A DNA stretch of 64,000 bases, taken from NCBI RefSeq assembly GCF_014269025.2, contig NZ_CP077094.1, forward strand, positions 3,286,001 to 3,350,000, in the 5' to 3' direction. The notes under the pieces are model-generated. The model saw only the letters and a list, made by a program, of their open reading frames with translations, was not told the origin of the DNA and did not search any database. Shown one piece after another: positions 13,573-22,749 of this stretch; position 1 is the stretch's first letter; each line of letters begins with the position of its first letter. The position numbers and the translations under genes are program-made. This DNA is from Pseudomonas promysalinigenes (lineage in GTDB: Bacteria > Pseudomonadota > Gammaproteobacteria > Pseudomonadales > Pseudomonadaceae).

Positions 13573-13941
13573 TCAGATACCCCAAAGAATCTGCACACCC
13601 CAGACGAAGTAAGCGAACATCGCAACGCCGCATACCGCCTGGAACAGGAAACGTACCGCCGTCGCTGACTTGCCGATCGCCATGGGCGTCAGGTAGTCAG
13701 TGGTGACGGTCCACATGCCGACCCAGGCGTGAGCACCCAGAGCAACGAAGGCAAGCAGACTGAAGACACGCATCAGATTATTGGAGAACAAAGCATGCCA
13801 CTGGGCGTAATCAAGGCCCGGATGCATTGCCAGGTAGCCGATCAGAAAGATGAAATAAGCCGCGAGCACTACAGCGGATACGCGCTGCGCCATCCAGTCA
13901 TAAAGACCCGAGCGGGAAAAATTTGTGACGTTAGTTACCAT
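13573..13941 (-). CDS. sdhD: Succinate dehydrogenase membrane anchor SdhD
   Basis: 122 residues with three transmembrane helices (about 21-39, 55-77 and 95-117). With SdhC it anchors the complex, binds haem b and forms the quinone pocket with SdhB. FSRSGLYDWMAQRVSAVVLAAY is the typical amphipathic N-terminus. Its start overlaps the end of sdhC by 7 bp, giving translational coupling. Confidence 0.93.
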   Translation of the reverse strand: MVTNVTNFSRSGLYDWMAQRVSAVVLAAYFIFLIGYLAMHPGLDYAQWHALFSNNLMRVFSLLAFVALGAHAWVGMWTVTTDYLTPMAIGKSATAVRFLFQAVCGVAMFAYFVWGVQILWGI

Positions 13942-14321
13942 ATCCAGACTCCTGCCAGTACGAAAGCCACCAGGGACAGGGCGACGATGATTTTCGAGCC
14001 CAGTCGGCCGCCCTCGAGCGTTTCACCGACCCCCATATCCATGATCAAGTGACGTACACCTGCGATCATGTGATACAGCAAGGCAGACAGGAGGCCCCAT
14101 GCTACGAACTTGGCCAGCGGGCTGGTCAGGTAATCCTTCACATCAGCAAATCCTTCCTCTGAGCCCAGCGACTTGCTCAATGCAAACAGCATGATGCCCA
14201 GGCCAAGGAAAACGATAATGCCGGAGACGCGGTGAAGAAATGACGTAACAGCGGTGATAGGGACTTTGATGGTCCTTAGGTCTAGGTTTACAGGTCGTTG
14301 GCTTTTCACGGCTTTTTTCAC
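13935..14321 (-). CDS. sdhC: Succinate dehydrogenase cytochrome b556 subunit
   Basis: About 128 residues from a GTG start at 14321 (read M-K-K-A-V-K-S-Q-R-P-V-N-L-D-L). An ATG nine codons upstream gives 137 residues, but family members start close to K-S-Q-R-P-V-N-L. SFLHRVSGIIVFLG is the conserved quinone/haem-side helix, and the last helix carries the haem-ligand region YHMIAGVRHLIMD. It is the first gene of the sdh operon and is preceded by a sigma70 promoter. Confidence 0.9.
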   Translation of the reverse strand: MKKAVKSQRPVNLDLRTIKVPITAVTSFLHRVSGIIVFLGLGIMLFALSKSLGSEEGFADVKDYLTSPLAKFVAWGLLSALLYHMIAGVRHLIMDMGVGETLEGGRLGSKIIVALSLVAFVLAGVWIW

Positions 14322-14440
14322 ACTGAAGAGCCCTAGCGAACAGGGCAAGGTTGTTGGTAAGTGTACTGGTCAGGTACCCACCACCCAGGGAACGGCGACC
14401 CCCCTGGTTCAGGCTTGCAAGCCCAGGGAGTCGGGTGCCG

Positions 14441-14469
14441 AGTATAGACAGTTAGGCTGCTTATGACAA
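14441..14469 (-). promoter_or_regulatory. sigma70 promoter of the sdh operon
   Basis: On the minus strand: -35 TTGTCA (14464-14469), a 17 bp spacer, and -10 TATACT (14441-14446). Initiation near 14434 would give a leader of about 110 nt before sdhC, long enough for small-RNA control of the kind known for TCA genes. Confidence 0.8.
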
Positions 14470-14583
14470 CGTGACGGGGTAGCCCAAATAGCGGATTGCC
14501 TTTAGCGAGCAAAAGGCGTAAATGGGCGAGAAATTCTTGAAAAATCAGGCGTTGAGGGCCGTTTCAACCAGCCTTTAGGCAAA

Positions 14584-14611
14584 TTGACATTCGAATTTAC
14601 TTCTCTATAGT
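14584..14611 (+). promoter_or_regulatory. sigma70 promoter of gltA
   Basis: -35 TTGACA (14584-14589), 16 bp spacer, -10 TATAGT (14606-14611), about 58 bp before the ATG. With the sdh promoter it forms a divergent TCA regulatory region of about 350 bp (14322-14668) that holds no ORF. Confidence 0.85.
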
Positions 14612-14668
14612 GGTGCGGGCCCTGCGTGGGGGGCTGTCTGATGATTTCAAGCATTAATAGGAGGCCAC

Positions 14669-15958
14669 ATGGCTGACAAAAAAGCGCAGTTGGTCATCGA
14701 GGGCGCTGCCCCCGTCGAGCTGCCCATTTTAACCGGCACCGTTGGTCCTGATGTAATCGACGTCCGCGGGTTGGGGGCCACTGGTCACTTCACCTTCGAC
14801 CCAGGTTTCATGGCGACCGCCTCGTGCGAGTCGAAGATCACCTACATCGACGGCGACAAAGGCGTGCTGCTGCACCGCGGCTACCCGATCGAACAGCTCG
14901 CCGAGAAATCCGACTACCTGGAAACCTGCTACCTGCTGCTCAACGGCGAACTGCCGAATGCCGAGCAGAAGGCCCAGTTCGTCAGCACCGTAAAAAACCA
15001 CACCATGGTTCACGAGCAGCTGAAATCGTTCTTCAACGGTTTCCGCCGCGATGCTCACCCGATGGCGGTAATGTGCGGCGTAGTCGGCGCCCTGTCGGCG
15101 TTCTATCACGACTCCCTGGACATCAATAATCCGCAACACCGCGAAATTTCTGCGGTGCGCCTGGTCGCCAAGATGCCGACCCTGGCTGCGATGGTTTACA
15201 AGTACTCCATGGGCCAGCCGATGATGTATCCGCGCAACGACCTGTCGTACGCGGAAAACTTCCTGCACATGATGTTCAACACCCCGTGCGAGATCAAACC
15301 GATCAGCCCAGTGTTGGCCAAGGCCATGGATCGCATCTTCATTCTCCATGCCGACCACGAGCAGAACGCCTCCACCTCCACCGTACGCTTAGCTGGCTCC
15401 TCGGGTGCCAACCCGTTCGCCTGTATCGCCGCTGGCATCGCCGCTCTGTGGGGCCCGGCCCACGGTGGTGCGAACGAAGCGGTACTGACCATGCTCGATG
15501 AAATTGGCGATGTTTCGAACATCGACACCTACATCGCCAAGGCCAAAGACAAGAACGACCCGTTCAAGCTCATGGGCTTCGGTCACCGCGTGTACAAAAA
15601 CCGCGACCCACGCGCCACCGTGATGAAGCAGACCTGCGACGAAGTGCTGGGCGAGCTGGGCATCAAGAACGATCCGCAGCTTGAGCTGGCCATGCGCCTG
15701 GAAGAGATCGCCCTGACCGATCCTTACTTCATCGAGCGCTCGCTGTACCCGAACGTCGACTTCTATTCGGGCATCATCCTCAAAGCGATCGGCATTCCAA
15801 CCAGCATGTTCACCGTGATCTTCGCCCTGGCACGCACCGTCGGCTGGATCTCGCACTGGAAAGAAATGCTCTCCAGCCCGTACAAGATCGGCCGCCCTCG
15901 CCAGCTGTACACCGGCGAACTGCAACGCGACATCGTCGATCTCAAAGACCGCGATTAA
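14669..15958 (+). CDS. gltA: Citrate synthase (type I)
   Basis: 429 residues, the hexameric NADH-sensitive Gram-negative type by length. It condenses oxaloacetate and acetyl-CoA. The conserved blocks [31 protein letters not shown] (active-site His), [13 protein letters not shown] and NVDFYSG (catalytic Asp) are all present. AGGAGG lies 6 bp upstream of the ATG. Its 3' end faces the 3' end of the natural-product operon, with a shared hairpin between them. Confidence 0.98.
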   Translation: MADKKAQLVIEGAAPVELPILTGTVGPDVIDVRGLGATGHFTFDPGFMATASCESKITYIDGDKGVLLHRGYPIEQLAEKSDYLETCYLLLNGELPNAEQKAQFVSTVKNHTMVHEQLKSFFNGFRRDAHPMAVMCGVVGALSAFYHDSLDINNPQHREISAVRLVAKMPTLAAMVYKYSMGQPMMYPRNDLSYAENFLHMMFNTPCEIKPISPVLAKAMDRIFILHADHEQNASTSTVRLAGSSGANPFACIAAGIAALWGPAHGGANEAVLTMLDEIGDVSNIDTYIAKAKDKNDPFKLMGFGHRVYKNRDPRATVMKQTCDEVLGELGIKNDPQLELAMRLEEIALTDPYFIERSLYPNVDFYSGIILKAIGIPTSMFTVIFALARTVGWISHWKEMLSSPYKIGRPRQLYTGELQRDIVDLKDRD

Positions 15959-15971
15959 AGCGGCCTTTCAG

Positions 15972-16005
15972 AAAAAACAGGCTGCTTATCGGCAGCCTGT
16001 TTTCA
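15972..16005. terminator. Bidirectional terminator between gltA and the biosynthetic operon
   Basis: Stem AACAGGCTGC (15976-15985) - TTATCG - GCAGCCTGTT (15992-16001), with T-runs on both strands. It insulates the TCA genes from the island and marks the island's left edge. Confidence 0.9.
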
Positions 16006-16018
16006 TGTCGACTCACTG

Positions 16019-17593
16019 TCAGGGGTATTCGAGCAACAAACGTTTCTTATCAATCTTACCTACGGCGGTCAGCGGCAGTTGGTCCATCAATACGACTTCA
16101 TCGGGGTACTTGAAGTCAGCAAGCCCCAACCCTTTTAGATAGTCGCAAACATCGCGCCGCGATGGTCCGGGGCCAATAGGTCGGATGAAGTAAACCACCC
16201 GCTCACCCAGCGTACGATCCTCTATCCCAACCACTGCGCATTCACCCACTCGTGACCAGTCGAGCATCAGTTTTTCCATGTCCGACGGCGAGTACTTTTC
16301 GCCAGCCCGGTTAATCTGCTCCTTGGCTCGTCCAACCACCGTGACATTGCCAGCCTGGTCGACACGCACTATATCGCCAGTACGGTAGAAACCCTCGTCA
16401 TCGAATGCCGCCGCATTGATTTCTGGCCTCGCATGATAACCGCGAATGGTGTAGGGGCCGCGCACATGAAGTTCGCCGGCTTCGCCAAGCGCAACCTGCT
16501 GCCCGCCCTCCCCGACGACGCGAATTTCATCGAACACCGATAATGGGCGCCCCTGGGTATTCACTTTCGAATCTTCCGAGTCCTCGGCACGATTGAAGCA
16601 GAGCAAGCCTTCGGCCATGCCATAGATATGCTGAAGTTCACAACCGAGCAAGGCCTTGAGACGTCGTGCTGACTCTTTGGAAAAACGGGCCGCTCCCACC
16701 TGCACCAGCTCTAGAGCGTCGAACGACAAGTCATCGAGCTCTAGGTACTCAATCATAATCTCGGCAATCGACGGCACCAGCGATGTGACGGTGATGCGTT
16801 GCTCAATCAGCAGTTCACATAAACGCATGATATCCGGCTGGGGCAGCATGTGAACAAAGCCTCCCACCGACAGCACGCCGAGAACGCCCGGGCAGCCCAA
16901 AGCAAAATTATGAGCAACCGGCACTACGCACAGGTAGCGCGTTTGCGCATTCAAGCCACACGCCTCAGCCATGGCGGTGACGTTATAGGTGTAGTCGGCA
17001 TGGGTGCGAGGAATCAGCTTGGGTACTTGGGTCGTGCCACCGGATAAGAGCAGGAAAGCCACATCGTCCGGCGCAGCTGAATGCGCCGCCAAGGTGACAG
17101 GCGCTTGCCAGGTCGCCTCCTCAAGCGTATCCAGATAGATGACGCCAGTTGGCGCCATACCTTGTCCGACCAGCGCCTGCGCCAGCACCTCATAGCGAAA
17201 ACCTGCCAACTCACTGCAAGTGATGTACATCGTGGCCCGCGCAGCCTCTTGTAACCCCAGCAATTCATACTGCCGGTGCCCAGGTAGCGCCAGTATTGCC
17301 ACACCTCCCAATTTCATCACTGCAAAAAGCGCGACGCAGAAACCGCAGCTGTTTGGCAGCTGCAGGATCACCTTATCGTCGGCGACCAGCCCCCGAGCTT
17401 TTAGCAGGCTCGCCAGCGCCGTGGAGCGCTGGTCTAGCTGGCGGTAGGTCAACCGCTCGCAGTCGTCTTGGAGCGCCGTTCGCTCGCCATACTGCACCGC
17501 CCATTTTCCCAAGCAATCGAGCAAGGTGCTCGACTGCAGCGCGCCGCTTTCCAGGTATCGCTCAAAGGAGGTCGGATCGATATGCGCTTTCAT
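16019..17593 (-). CDS. Salicylate-AMP ligase (promysalin-type cluster)
   Basis: 524 residues, an aryl-acid adenylating enzyme of the DhbE/EntE/PchD class. Domains: N-terminal ANL core with P-loop LLLSGGTTQVPK (181-192), then the hinge and C-terminal lid with GRAKEQINRAGEKYSP and the catalytic Lys near the end (VGKIDKK). Aligning by eye to DhbE, the pocket has N229, F230, C234 and L331 where DhbE has Asn, Tyr, Ser240 and Val337. The Ser-to-Cys and Val-to-Leu changes are those described for salicylate rather than dihydroxybenzoate enzymes. It should activate the salicylate made by the two chorismate-derived enzymes in this operon. It is the last gene of the minus-strand operon, and its ATG overlaps the stop of the preceding gene. 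Confidence 0.88.
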   Translation of the reverse strand: MKAHIDPTSFERYLESGALQSSTLLDCLGKWAVQYGERTALQDDCERLTYRQLDQRSTALASLLKARGLVADDKVILQLPNSCGFCVALFAVMKLGGVAILALPGHRQYELLGLQEAARATMYITCSELAGFRYEVLAQALVGQGMAPTGVIYLDTLEEATWQAPVTLAAHSAAPDDVAFLLLSGGTTQVPKLIPRTHADYTYNVTAMAEACGLNAQTRYLCVVPVAHNFALGCPGVLGVLSVGGFVHMLPQPDIMRLCELLIEQRITVTSLVPSIAEIMIEYLELDDLSFDALELVQVGAARFSKESARRLKALLGCELQHIYGMAEGLLCFNRAEDSEDSKVNTQGRPLSVFDEIRVVGEGGQQVALGEAGELHVRGPYTIRGYHARPEINAAAFDDEGFYRTGDIVRVDQAGNVTVVGRAKEQINRAGEKYSPSDMEKLMLDWSRVGECAVVGIEDRTLGERVVYFIRPIGPGPSRRDVCDYLKGLGLADFKYPDEVVLMDQLPLTAVGKIDKKRLLLEYP

Positions 17594-18855
17594 ACATGAA
17601 GCTCCTTGAGAAACGCCGCCTTAAACCGCTGCAGATGCTCCAGCTCGAGATTGACCTTCACGGTCATCAGCCCGGCACCAGAGAGACATGGAAAGAATTG
17701 CACGAAACGCATCGGATCATGCAGAGGAGAATCGACATGCACAGGCCCACCCGCCCCGAGGTCAAAACGCTGACAAGGCATGCCGGTGAGATTGTTAAAC
17801 AGGACCCCGTTGCCGAAGAAACTTTCATACAAGGGAGACAGAAGATATCGACCCTTCTCTGCGCCGTCGGCCACCGCGCAAATGGCTTGCAGTTCGGCGT
17901 GCAAGGTTTCACAGTCCATCACACGCTCACCCACCGCTTGGCGCACAAGCCCCGCAATTGCCGGCAAGCTCATCTCGCGCAGCAGCATAGCTCTGACCTT
18001 AACGGTTGGGTAACACAGCAGATTACCCATCCTGCCCGCGCTTACGCCCATCAACAGGCGCGCATCATAGACTGGATAGAGAACTACGTCCTGCTGATCC
18101 GGCATGATGTCGGTGGTAATGATGAGGCGCCAGATGCAACTTATCAGCAAGTCATCACGCATGAACCCATGGTAATCACAGCCTCCAAGCAACCGCTCGA
18201 TATTTTCTTTGGTCAGGGTGAAAGCCGCTTCAGCAAAGCGGGCCAGAACCTGCTCGTGCGCCGGGCGCTGCCAGCGATCCACCAGCGCATGCCCAGGCAT
18301 AGGCCCGGCTACGGCATCCAATGGAGTAAAATCCGGTGCATCGATCTGTTCGCTTCGAGCGGTTGCAAATTGGGCTATGCAAGCCAGAAACTCGAAGAAT
18401 GTTGTACCGTCGCTCAATCCGTGCCAGACGCTAAAGCCTACTACTGTGGCATCTTCGAACAGGCTCAGGCGGATCTGCAACAAAGGCTGACTAAGGCTGG
18501 TTCTGGACAAGCGATGCCGTTCGCGCCATGTCCTGTCGCAAAAGGGGTCCAACCCGCGGTAATCCCCTTGCAACACGGTTAGCGGCAGGCGCAGCGTGTG
18601 CCGGCTAATTTCCAGGCGCACCCCCTGGTTGTCACCGGTAGCAACCAGCCCTTGCGGCGTAGTTTGCTTGCGACCGGCGAAGTACGGATTCACATCAAGC
18701 GCTGAGGCCAAGTGCGTGGCAAACGCCTGCACATCCAGCGGGTAGTCATACACTAGCAGGTAGTCCGCCCAGGATTCGACCATCTTGTCGATTCCACTCA
18801 GAGGCCAAGAGGGCAGGCAGCGCTTGCCACGGACATTAATCAGCTCCAGGCTCAT
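17590..18855 (-). CDS. BAHD/condensation-like acyltransferase (promysalin-type cluster)
   Basis: 421 residues. The key motif is H-G-L-S-D-G at 145-150 (HxxxDG), the acyl-transfer catalytic motif of CoA-dependent acyltransferases and NRPS condensation domains. A D-L-G-A-G-G-P stretch at about 365-371 sits where BAHD enzymes carry D-F-G-W-G. It is a stand-alone protein rather than a module. Inference: it joins an acyl thioester to the 2-hydroxyl of the fatty chain (the ester of promysalin) or salicylate to the prolyl nitrogen. It is the only condensation-type enzyme in the cluster, although both bonds must be made. It overlaps both neighbours by ATGA. Confidence 0.72.
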   Translation of the reverse strand: MSLELINVRGKRCLPSWPLSGIDKMVESWADYLLVYDYPLDVQAFATHLASALDVNPYFAGRKQTTPQGLVATGDNQGVRLEISRHTLRLPLTVLQGDYRGLDPFCDRTWRERHRLSRTSLSQPLLQIRLSLFEDATVVGFSVWHGLSDGTTFFEFLACIAQFATARSEQIDAPDFTPLDAVAGPMPGHALVDRWQRPAHEQVLARFAEAAFTLTKENIERLLGGCDYHGFMRDDLLISCIWRLIITTDIMPDQQDVVLYPVYDARLLMGVSAGRMGNLLCYPTVKVRAMLLREMSLPAIAGLVRQAVGERVMDCETLHAELQAICAVADGAEKGRYLLSPLYESFFGNGVLFNNLTGMPCQRFDLGAGGPVHVDSPLHDPMRFVQFFPCLSGAGLMTVKVNLELEHLQRFKAAFLKELHV

Positions 18856-20048
18856 TGGCTACACCCTTGCTCAGGCGCGGAAAATACCAGCGCTACGTTC
18901 TGGCCGCCAAATCCGAACGAGTTCGACAACACATGATTAAGCCCCACTCCCTGGTGGCACTGGGAGGCAATTCGGATATTCTGGTTATCCAGACTGCCGT
19001 CGTAGTTCAAAGTCGGGGTCACCACCTGATGCATCAAGCTGAGCACCGACACCACAGCTTCCACCGCCCCGGCGGCGTGCACGGTGTGGCCCAGCATAGA
19101 TTTGACAGAGGTAACCCACGGCTGGTGTGGGAACAGTTCGGCGATCACCTGTGCTTCCATCCGGTCATTTTCAGGCGTACTCGTGCCGTGGGCATTCACG
19201 CAGTCCACTTGGCCAGGTTGCAATCGTGCTGACTCCACCGCCAGGCGCATGCAGTCACGCATGCCAGCGCCATTGGGATCCCCCTTGGTACGGTGGAAGT
19301 TGTCGGTAGTACTCGCGCAGCCGCTGAACCGAGCCAACACCCTCGCGCCCCTGGCTTTGGCACTGGCAACGCTTTCCAAGACCAAGCATGCCCCAGCCTC
19401 GCCGATCACAAACCCGTCACGATCCGCGCTGAAAGGTCGACAGGCGGTATGCGGCGAGTCATTGCGAGTCGAAAGGGCAGACAGATTGTTGAACTTGCTG
19501 ACGGTTTCGTCATAGATGGAGCTATCCGATGCTGCCACGATCACACGTTCCGCCAGTCCGTTGGCAATCGCCTCGTAGCCCAGCTGTAGGGCAGACGCCG
19601 AAGAAGCACAGGCTGTTGCTACGACGGTGGGGTATTCCCCCAGACTGTATGTGCTGACCAGCTCGCTACCCAGTGCCTCCTCCGAGGAAAAGGCGAAAAA
19701 CGCATTGTCGGCGCGCACCTGGGTGGCATCTCGCAGGCGTTCATACCAGTAATACATGCCGCTGGGCACACTGTAATAAAGGCGATCGTAGCTCGCGGCC
19801 GGGCACACAGCAGTCGCCTCGGCGATGACTTCTCGCAGGTACGTTTCAATGACCACACGCGGGTTACGCTGCGACTCAAAACGCTCGTCTACGGCGGCGA
19901 AACGGGTGCGGATAGCGCCAGGCGCGAGCCGCGCCGAAGCTTTGAAGTTGGAGCTTCCAGCTTGAAGGGCCTGCCAGTTGGATTCGACGCCCTGGCCTAG
20001 AGACGTACTCAAGCCCAACCCAGTTACAACGACATGTTGCTTTTGCAT
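18852..20048 (-). CDS. Beta-ketoacyl-ACP synthase, FabF-like (promysalin-type cluster)
   Basis: 398 residues, a complete ketosynthase. The nucleophile is Cys147 in TACASSASAL; the His and Lys of the triad region are H287 (NAHGTSTPEND), K316 and H321 (SVKSMLGHTVHAAGA). The C-terminal NSFGFGGQN glycine motif is present. It probably extends or supplies the C14 chain on a dedicated carrier. It is related to but divergent from housekeeping FabF. The ATG at 20048 lies 13 bp after the A-T protein gene, whose stop is at 20062. Confidence 0.88.
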   Translation of the reverse strand: MQKQHVVVTGLGLSTSLGQGVESNWQALQAGSSNFKASARLAPGAIRTRFAAVDERFESQRNPRVVIETYLREVIAEATAVCPAASYDRLYYSVPSGMYYWYERLRDATQVRADNAFFAFSSEEALGSELVSTYSLGEYPTVVATACASSASALQLGYEAIANGLAERVIVAASDSSIYDETVSKFNNLSALSTRNDSPHTACRPFSADRDGFVIGEAGACLVLESVASAKARGARVLARFSGCASTTDNFHRTKGDPNGAGMRDCMRLAVESARLQPGQVDCVNAHGTSTPENDRMEAQVIAELFPHQPWVTSVKSMLGHTVHAAGAVEAVVSVLSLMHQVVTPTLNYDGSLDNQNIRIASQCHQGVGLNHVLSNSFGFGGQNVALVFSAPEQGCSQ

Positions 20049-20061
20049 CTGTGCCTCGGCA

Positions 20062-21843
20062 TCAAAGGAAGTGGGCGACCCGTGCGATGGTCGGTTGCTG
20101 TAGAAACACGCTCATGTCCAGCTGAACACCCAGCTCACGCTCGACCAACTGGACGAAGCGTGTGGCCAGCAACGAGTTACCGCCGCTTTCAAAAAAGTTC
20201 ATATGGGGCCCAGTTACGCTCACCTTGAGCAAGCGAGAGAAAATTGCCGCGACCCTGGCCTGAGCATCGGACAGCTGCGCTACCACACCAGCAGACGCTT
20301 CGACCATAGCTGCCAGCGCGCGCTGATCAACTTTGCCATTGGTAGTCAATGGCAAGCGTTCGAGCACATACGCCCGCTGCGGCCGCATGAACGCAGGCAA
20401 CTGCTCAACCCAAGGCGCCAGGCGCTCAAGGGCCGCCTGCTGCCCTTCTGTCGAGTCCTGATACAACAGGAACGCCACCAGCATGCGTCCATCCACGTTC
20501 TCGCTCAGCGCGTGCGCCAGCACGATGGCTTCGCGCACGGCCGGGTCTTTTTTCAGACAGGCTTCGATTTCGGCCAGCTCGACACGATGTCCATTGAGTT
20601 TCACCTGGGTGTCTAAGCGCCCGTGATAGCGCAACAAGCCCTCCTCCCCTCGCACTACCCGGTCCCCGGTTCGATACAGACGCAACGATTCGCCTTGTGG
20701 CGAGCACCATGTAGGAAAACGCTTGGCGGTTTCCTCATCGCGCTGGAAATATCCGTTGGCCAGACAGGGCCCGGCAAGGCACAACTCCCCTTCTTCACCG
20801 TCAGCCACTGGCCGCAGCTGTTCGTCGAGGATGAACGCGCGCACGTTAGCAATCGGCAGGCCGATGGGCACCCGCACAGGCCATTCGCTGAGGGGACGCT
20901 CGCTGGTGTAGCTGGTCACGACATGAGTTTCAGTTGGGCCGTAGTGGTTGACCAGCACACAGCCACAGGCCTGCAACCAGCTAATGATCTGCGGCGTCAG
21001 TTGCAATGCCTCCCCTGCTGATACCACCTGGCGCAGGCAAAGTGTCTCACCGCGCTGACGCTCGTGTTCGATCGCAAGCGTCTGCAGCACCGAGTAAGGC
21101 AGGAAACAACGCTGCACACCGTTGTCACCCAGGAACCGATACAACCGTGAGAGATCCTGGCGCACATCGGCATCTACAAGGTGCATCTCACTGCCGCTCA
21201 CCACCGCGCTCAAAACCTCTTGAACCGACACATCGAAACCCACCGAAGCAAACAGCAGGGTTTTCAGCGGCTGCGCGAAGGCGCCTGCGCTTTCGAGCTG
21301 GTAATCGATTAAATTCACCAGCGCTCGGCGTGTCATTTCCACACCCTTTGGCTGCCCGGTCGAACCCGAGGTATACAGAAGGTAAGCTGGCGCATGAGCA
21401 TCGAAGTGCGGAGATGGGCAAGGGTCGAACGGCGCCGTCGATGTTCTGTCAATGCGCCAGAAGCGCCGAACGCCCGATGCCAGCAAGGCCGCATCGGCAT
21501 CGGCGTCAATCAGTACGCAGGCCATCTGGCTGTCCTCGATCATAAAGGCACGCCTGGCCCAAGGCAGCGATGTATCCAGCGGGATGTAGACCATGCCGGC
21601 GCGAAGCACGGCAAGCATGCCCACTACGCCCAGCCCGCGGTCGTTCACCTGTACACCAACGCAGCGCGGGCCGCTGCCGAGGATAGCTACCAATTCGGCC
21701 GCCAGCCGCTCCACACGTGTATCCAGGTCGTTGTAAGTAAGGCGCCAGCACGCACTGACCAGCGCCAGGGCAAGCGGCGTACGCCTGGCTTGGGTACGCA
21801 GATAATCTGACAAGTCGCGACCAGCCTCATAATCATTGCTCAT
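20062..21843 (-). CDS. NRPS-like prolyl adenylation-thiolation didomain protein
   Basis: 593 residues from the ATG at 21843, chosen because AAGGGAAG sits just upstream; a frame starting at 21873 is possible. Adenylation domain 1 to about 500 (A3 YTSGSTGQPKG; A4 with D204; A5 NHYGPTET; A7/A8 YRTGD and GRLDTQVKLNGHRVE; A10 TTNGKVDQ), then a carrier domain with S557 in GGNSLL. Reading the pocket against GrsA gives D-V-Q-F-V-A-H-V-V, a proline code. It should load L-proline on its own carrier domain, the precursor of the pyrroline carboxylate. There is no condensation or thioesterase domain. Confidence 0.88.
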   Translation of the reverse strand: MSNDYEAGRDLSDYLRTQARRTPLALALVSACWRLTYNDLDTRVERLAAELVAILGSGPRCVGVQVNDRGLGVVGMLAVLRAGMVYIPLDTSLPWARRAFMIEDSQMACVLIDADADAALLASGVRRFWRIDRTSTAPFDPCPSPHFDAHAPAYLLYTSGSTGQPKGVEMTRRALVNLIDYQLESAGAFAQPLKTLLFASVGFDVSVQEVLSAVVSGSEMHLVDADVRQDLSRLYRFLGDNGVQRCFLPYSVLQTLAIEHERQRGETLCLRQVVSAGEALQLTPQIISWLQACGCVLVNHYGPTETHVVTSYTSERPLSEWPVRVPIGLPIANVRAFILDEQLRPVADGEEGELCLAGPCLANGYFQRDEETAKRFPTWCSPQGESLRLYRTGDRVVRGEEGLLRYHGRLDTQVKLNGHRVELAEIEACLKKDPAVREAIVLAHALSENVDGRMLVAFLLYQDSTEGQQAALERLAPWVEQLPAFMRPQRAYVLERLPLTTNGKVDQRALAAMVEASAGVVAQLSDAQARVAAIFSRLLKVSVTGPHMNFFESGGNSLLATRFVQLVERELGVQLDMSVFLQQPTIARVAHFL

Positions 21844-21869
21844 GGGTACTTCCCTTGTATGCTCCGGCA

Positions 21870-22712
21870 TCAAGCGAACGCTTGATTCAAATGAACGGAA
21901 ACCAGGTCAATCAGGTGACGGTTATCGTGGTCCCAAGGGTGGAAATCGGCACGGTAGAAGTCTTCTATATGGGCGTTAATCGCCGCCAATAAGCCACACT
22001 CCCCTTGCAGGAACGGGCTAGTGTCGAGCCACTTGCGGGCATCGCGGGGCCGCCCGCCCTCCATCAGAAACATCTGGCAGACCGTGAAGCGAAGATTCTG
22101 CGCGAGCTGGATCACCGTGCGACGCATGATCTCGTCGAGATAGCTCTTATCGCCGACGAGCTGGCGATATACATCGAAGGCGACGGCCTTGTGCTCGATT
22201 TCCTCCACCGAGTGCCATAGCCAGAAATCACGCACCGCCGGTTTTGCCTCGGACAACCAGCCTGGCTCACTGATAAGCAGATGCGAGACGATCGCCGTAA
22301 GGTGCTCCATGCACACTGTAGTGGCCAATAGAAGGCGCGGCTCGGCGAAATCACAAAGGTACTCGTTATGATCTTTGTAGGGTGCTTCCACCTGAGCCAG
22401 GTCATAGCCGCGATGCTGGCAAACCCAGCGGTTGTACTTCACGTGTTCCTGAGTGTGGCTGGACTCCTGCTTGAAGAAGATTTTGACCTCCTCACGCAGT
22501 TGCGGATCTTCGATCGCCTCAAAATACTGACGCAGTGCCCGAATGAACATACGCTCGCCGCTGGGCAGCGGGATCGACAAAGCATTGGCGATGATCGTGC
22601 GCAAACGATCGCCACCAAACCAGTCTTCGCCAAGCGTCGTCTGAAGATCGAAAGGATAGCGGCGCACCACCATGGCGCTCGCCACAGGGAGCATTGGATT
22701 AGCTGTGTTCAT
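21870..22712 (-). CDS. Ferritin-like di-iron protein (PF10118-type 'metal-dependent hydrolase')
   Basis: 280 residues from the ATG at 22712, with GGAGG upstream. The length and pattern fit the family annotated as predicted metal-dependent hydrolase (PF10118). The sequence shows a full ferritin-like di-iron ligand set on four helices: E53, E83xxH86 (in QESSHTQEH), E136 (CMEHLT) and E171xxH174 (EEIEH). Inference: it is an O2-dependent oxidase, desaturase or hydroxylase rather than a hydrolase. It is the best candidate in the cluster for desaturating the prolyl group, because no flavin acyl-CoA-dehydrogenase-like enzyme is present; the alternative is hydroxylation of the acyl chain. It sits between the A-T gene and the isochorismate synthase gene. 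Confidence 0.75.
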   Translation of the reverse strand: MNTANPMLPVASAMVVRRYPFDLQTTLGEDWFGGDRLRTIIANALSIPLPSGERMFIRALRQYFEAIEDPQLREEVKIFFKQESSHTQEHVKYNRWVCQHRGYDLAQVEAPYKDHNEYLCDFAEPRLLLATTVCMEHLTAIVSHLLISEPGWLSEAKPAVRDFWLWHSVEEIEHKAVAFDVYRQLVGDKSYLDEIMRRTVIQLAQNLRFTVCQMFLMEGGRPRDARKWLDTSPFLQGECGLLAAINAHIEDFYRADFHPWDHDNRHLIDLVSVHLNQAFA

Positions 22713-22749
22713 AAAAGATGGCCTCCAAACACAGGGCTCGCAACGGCGT

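Noticed and set aside
11896..13668. 590-codon plus-strand open frame opposite sdhA, and a similar one at 5229-6665 opposite lpdG
   Set aside because: Antisense shadows of conserved enzymes; compositionally biased and without recognisable domains.
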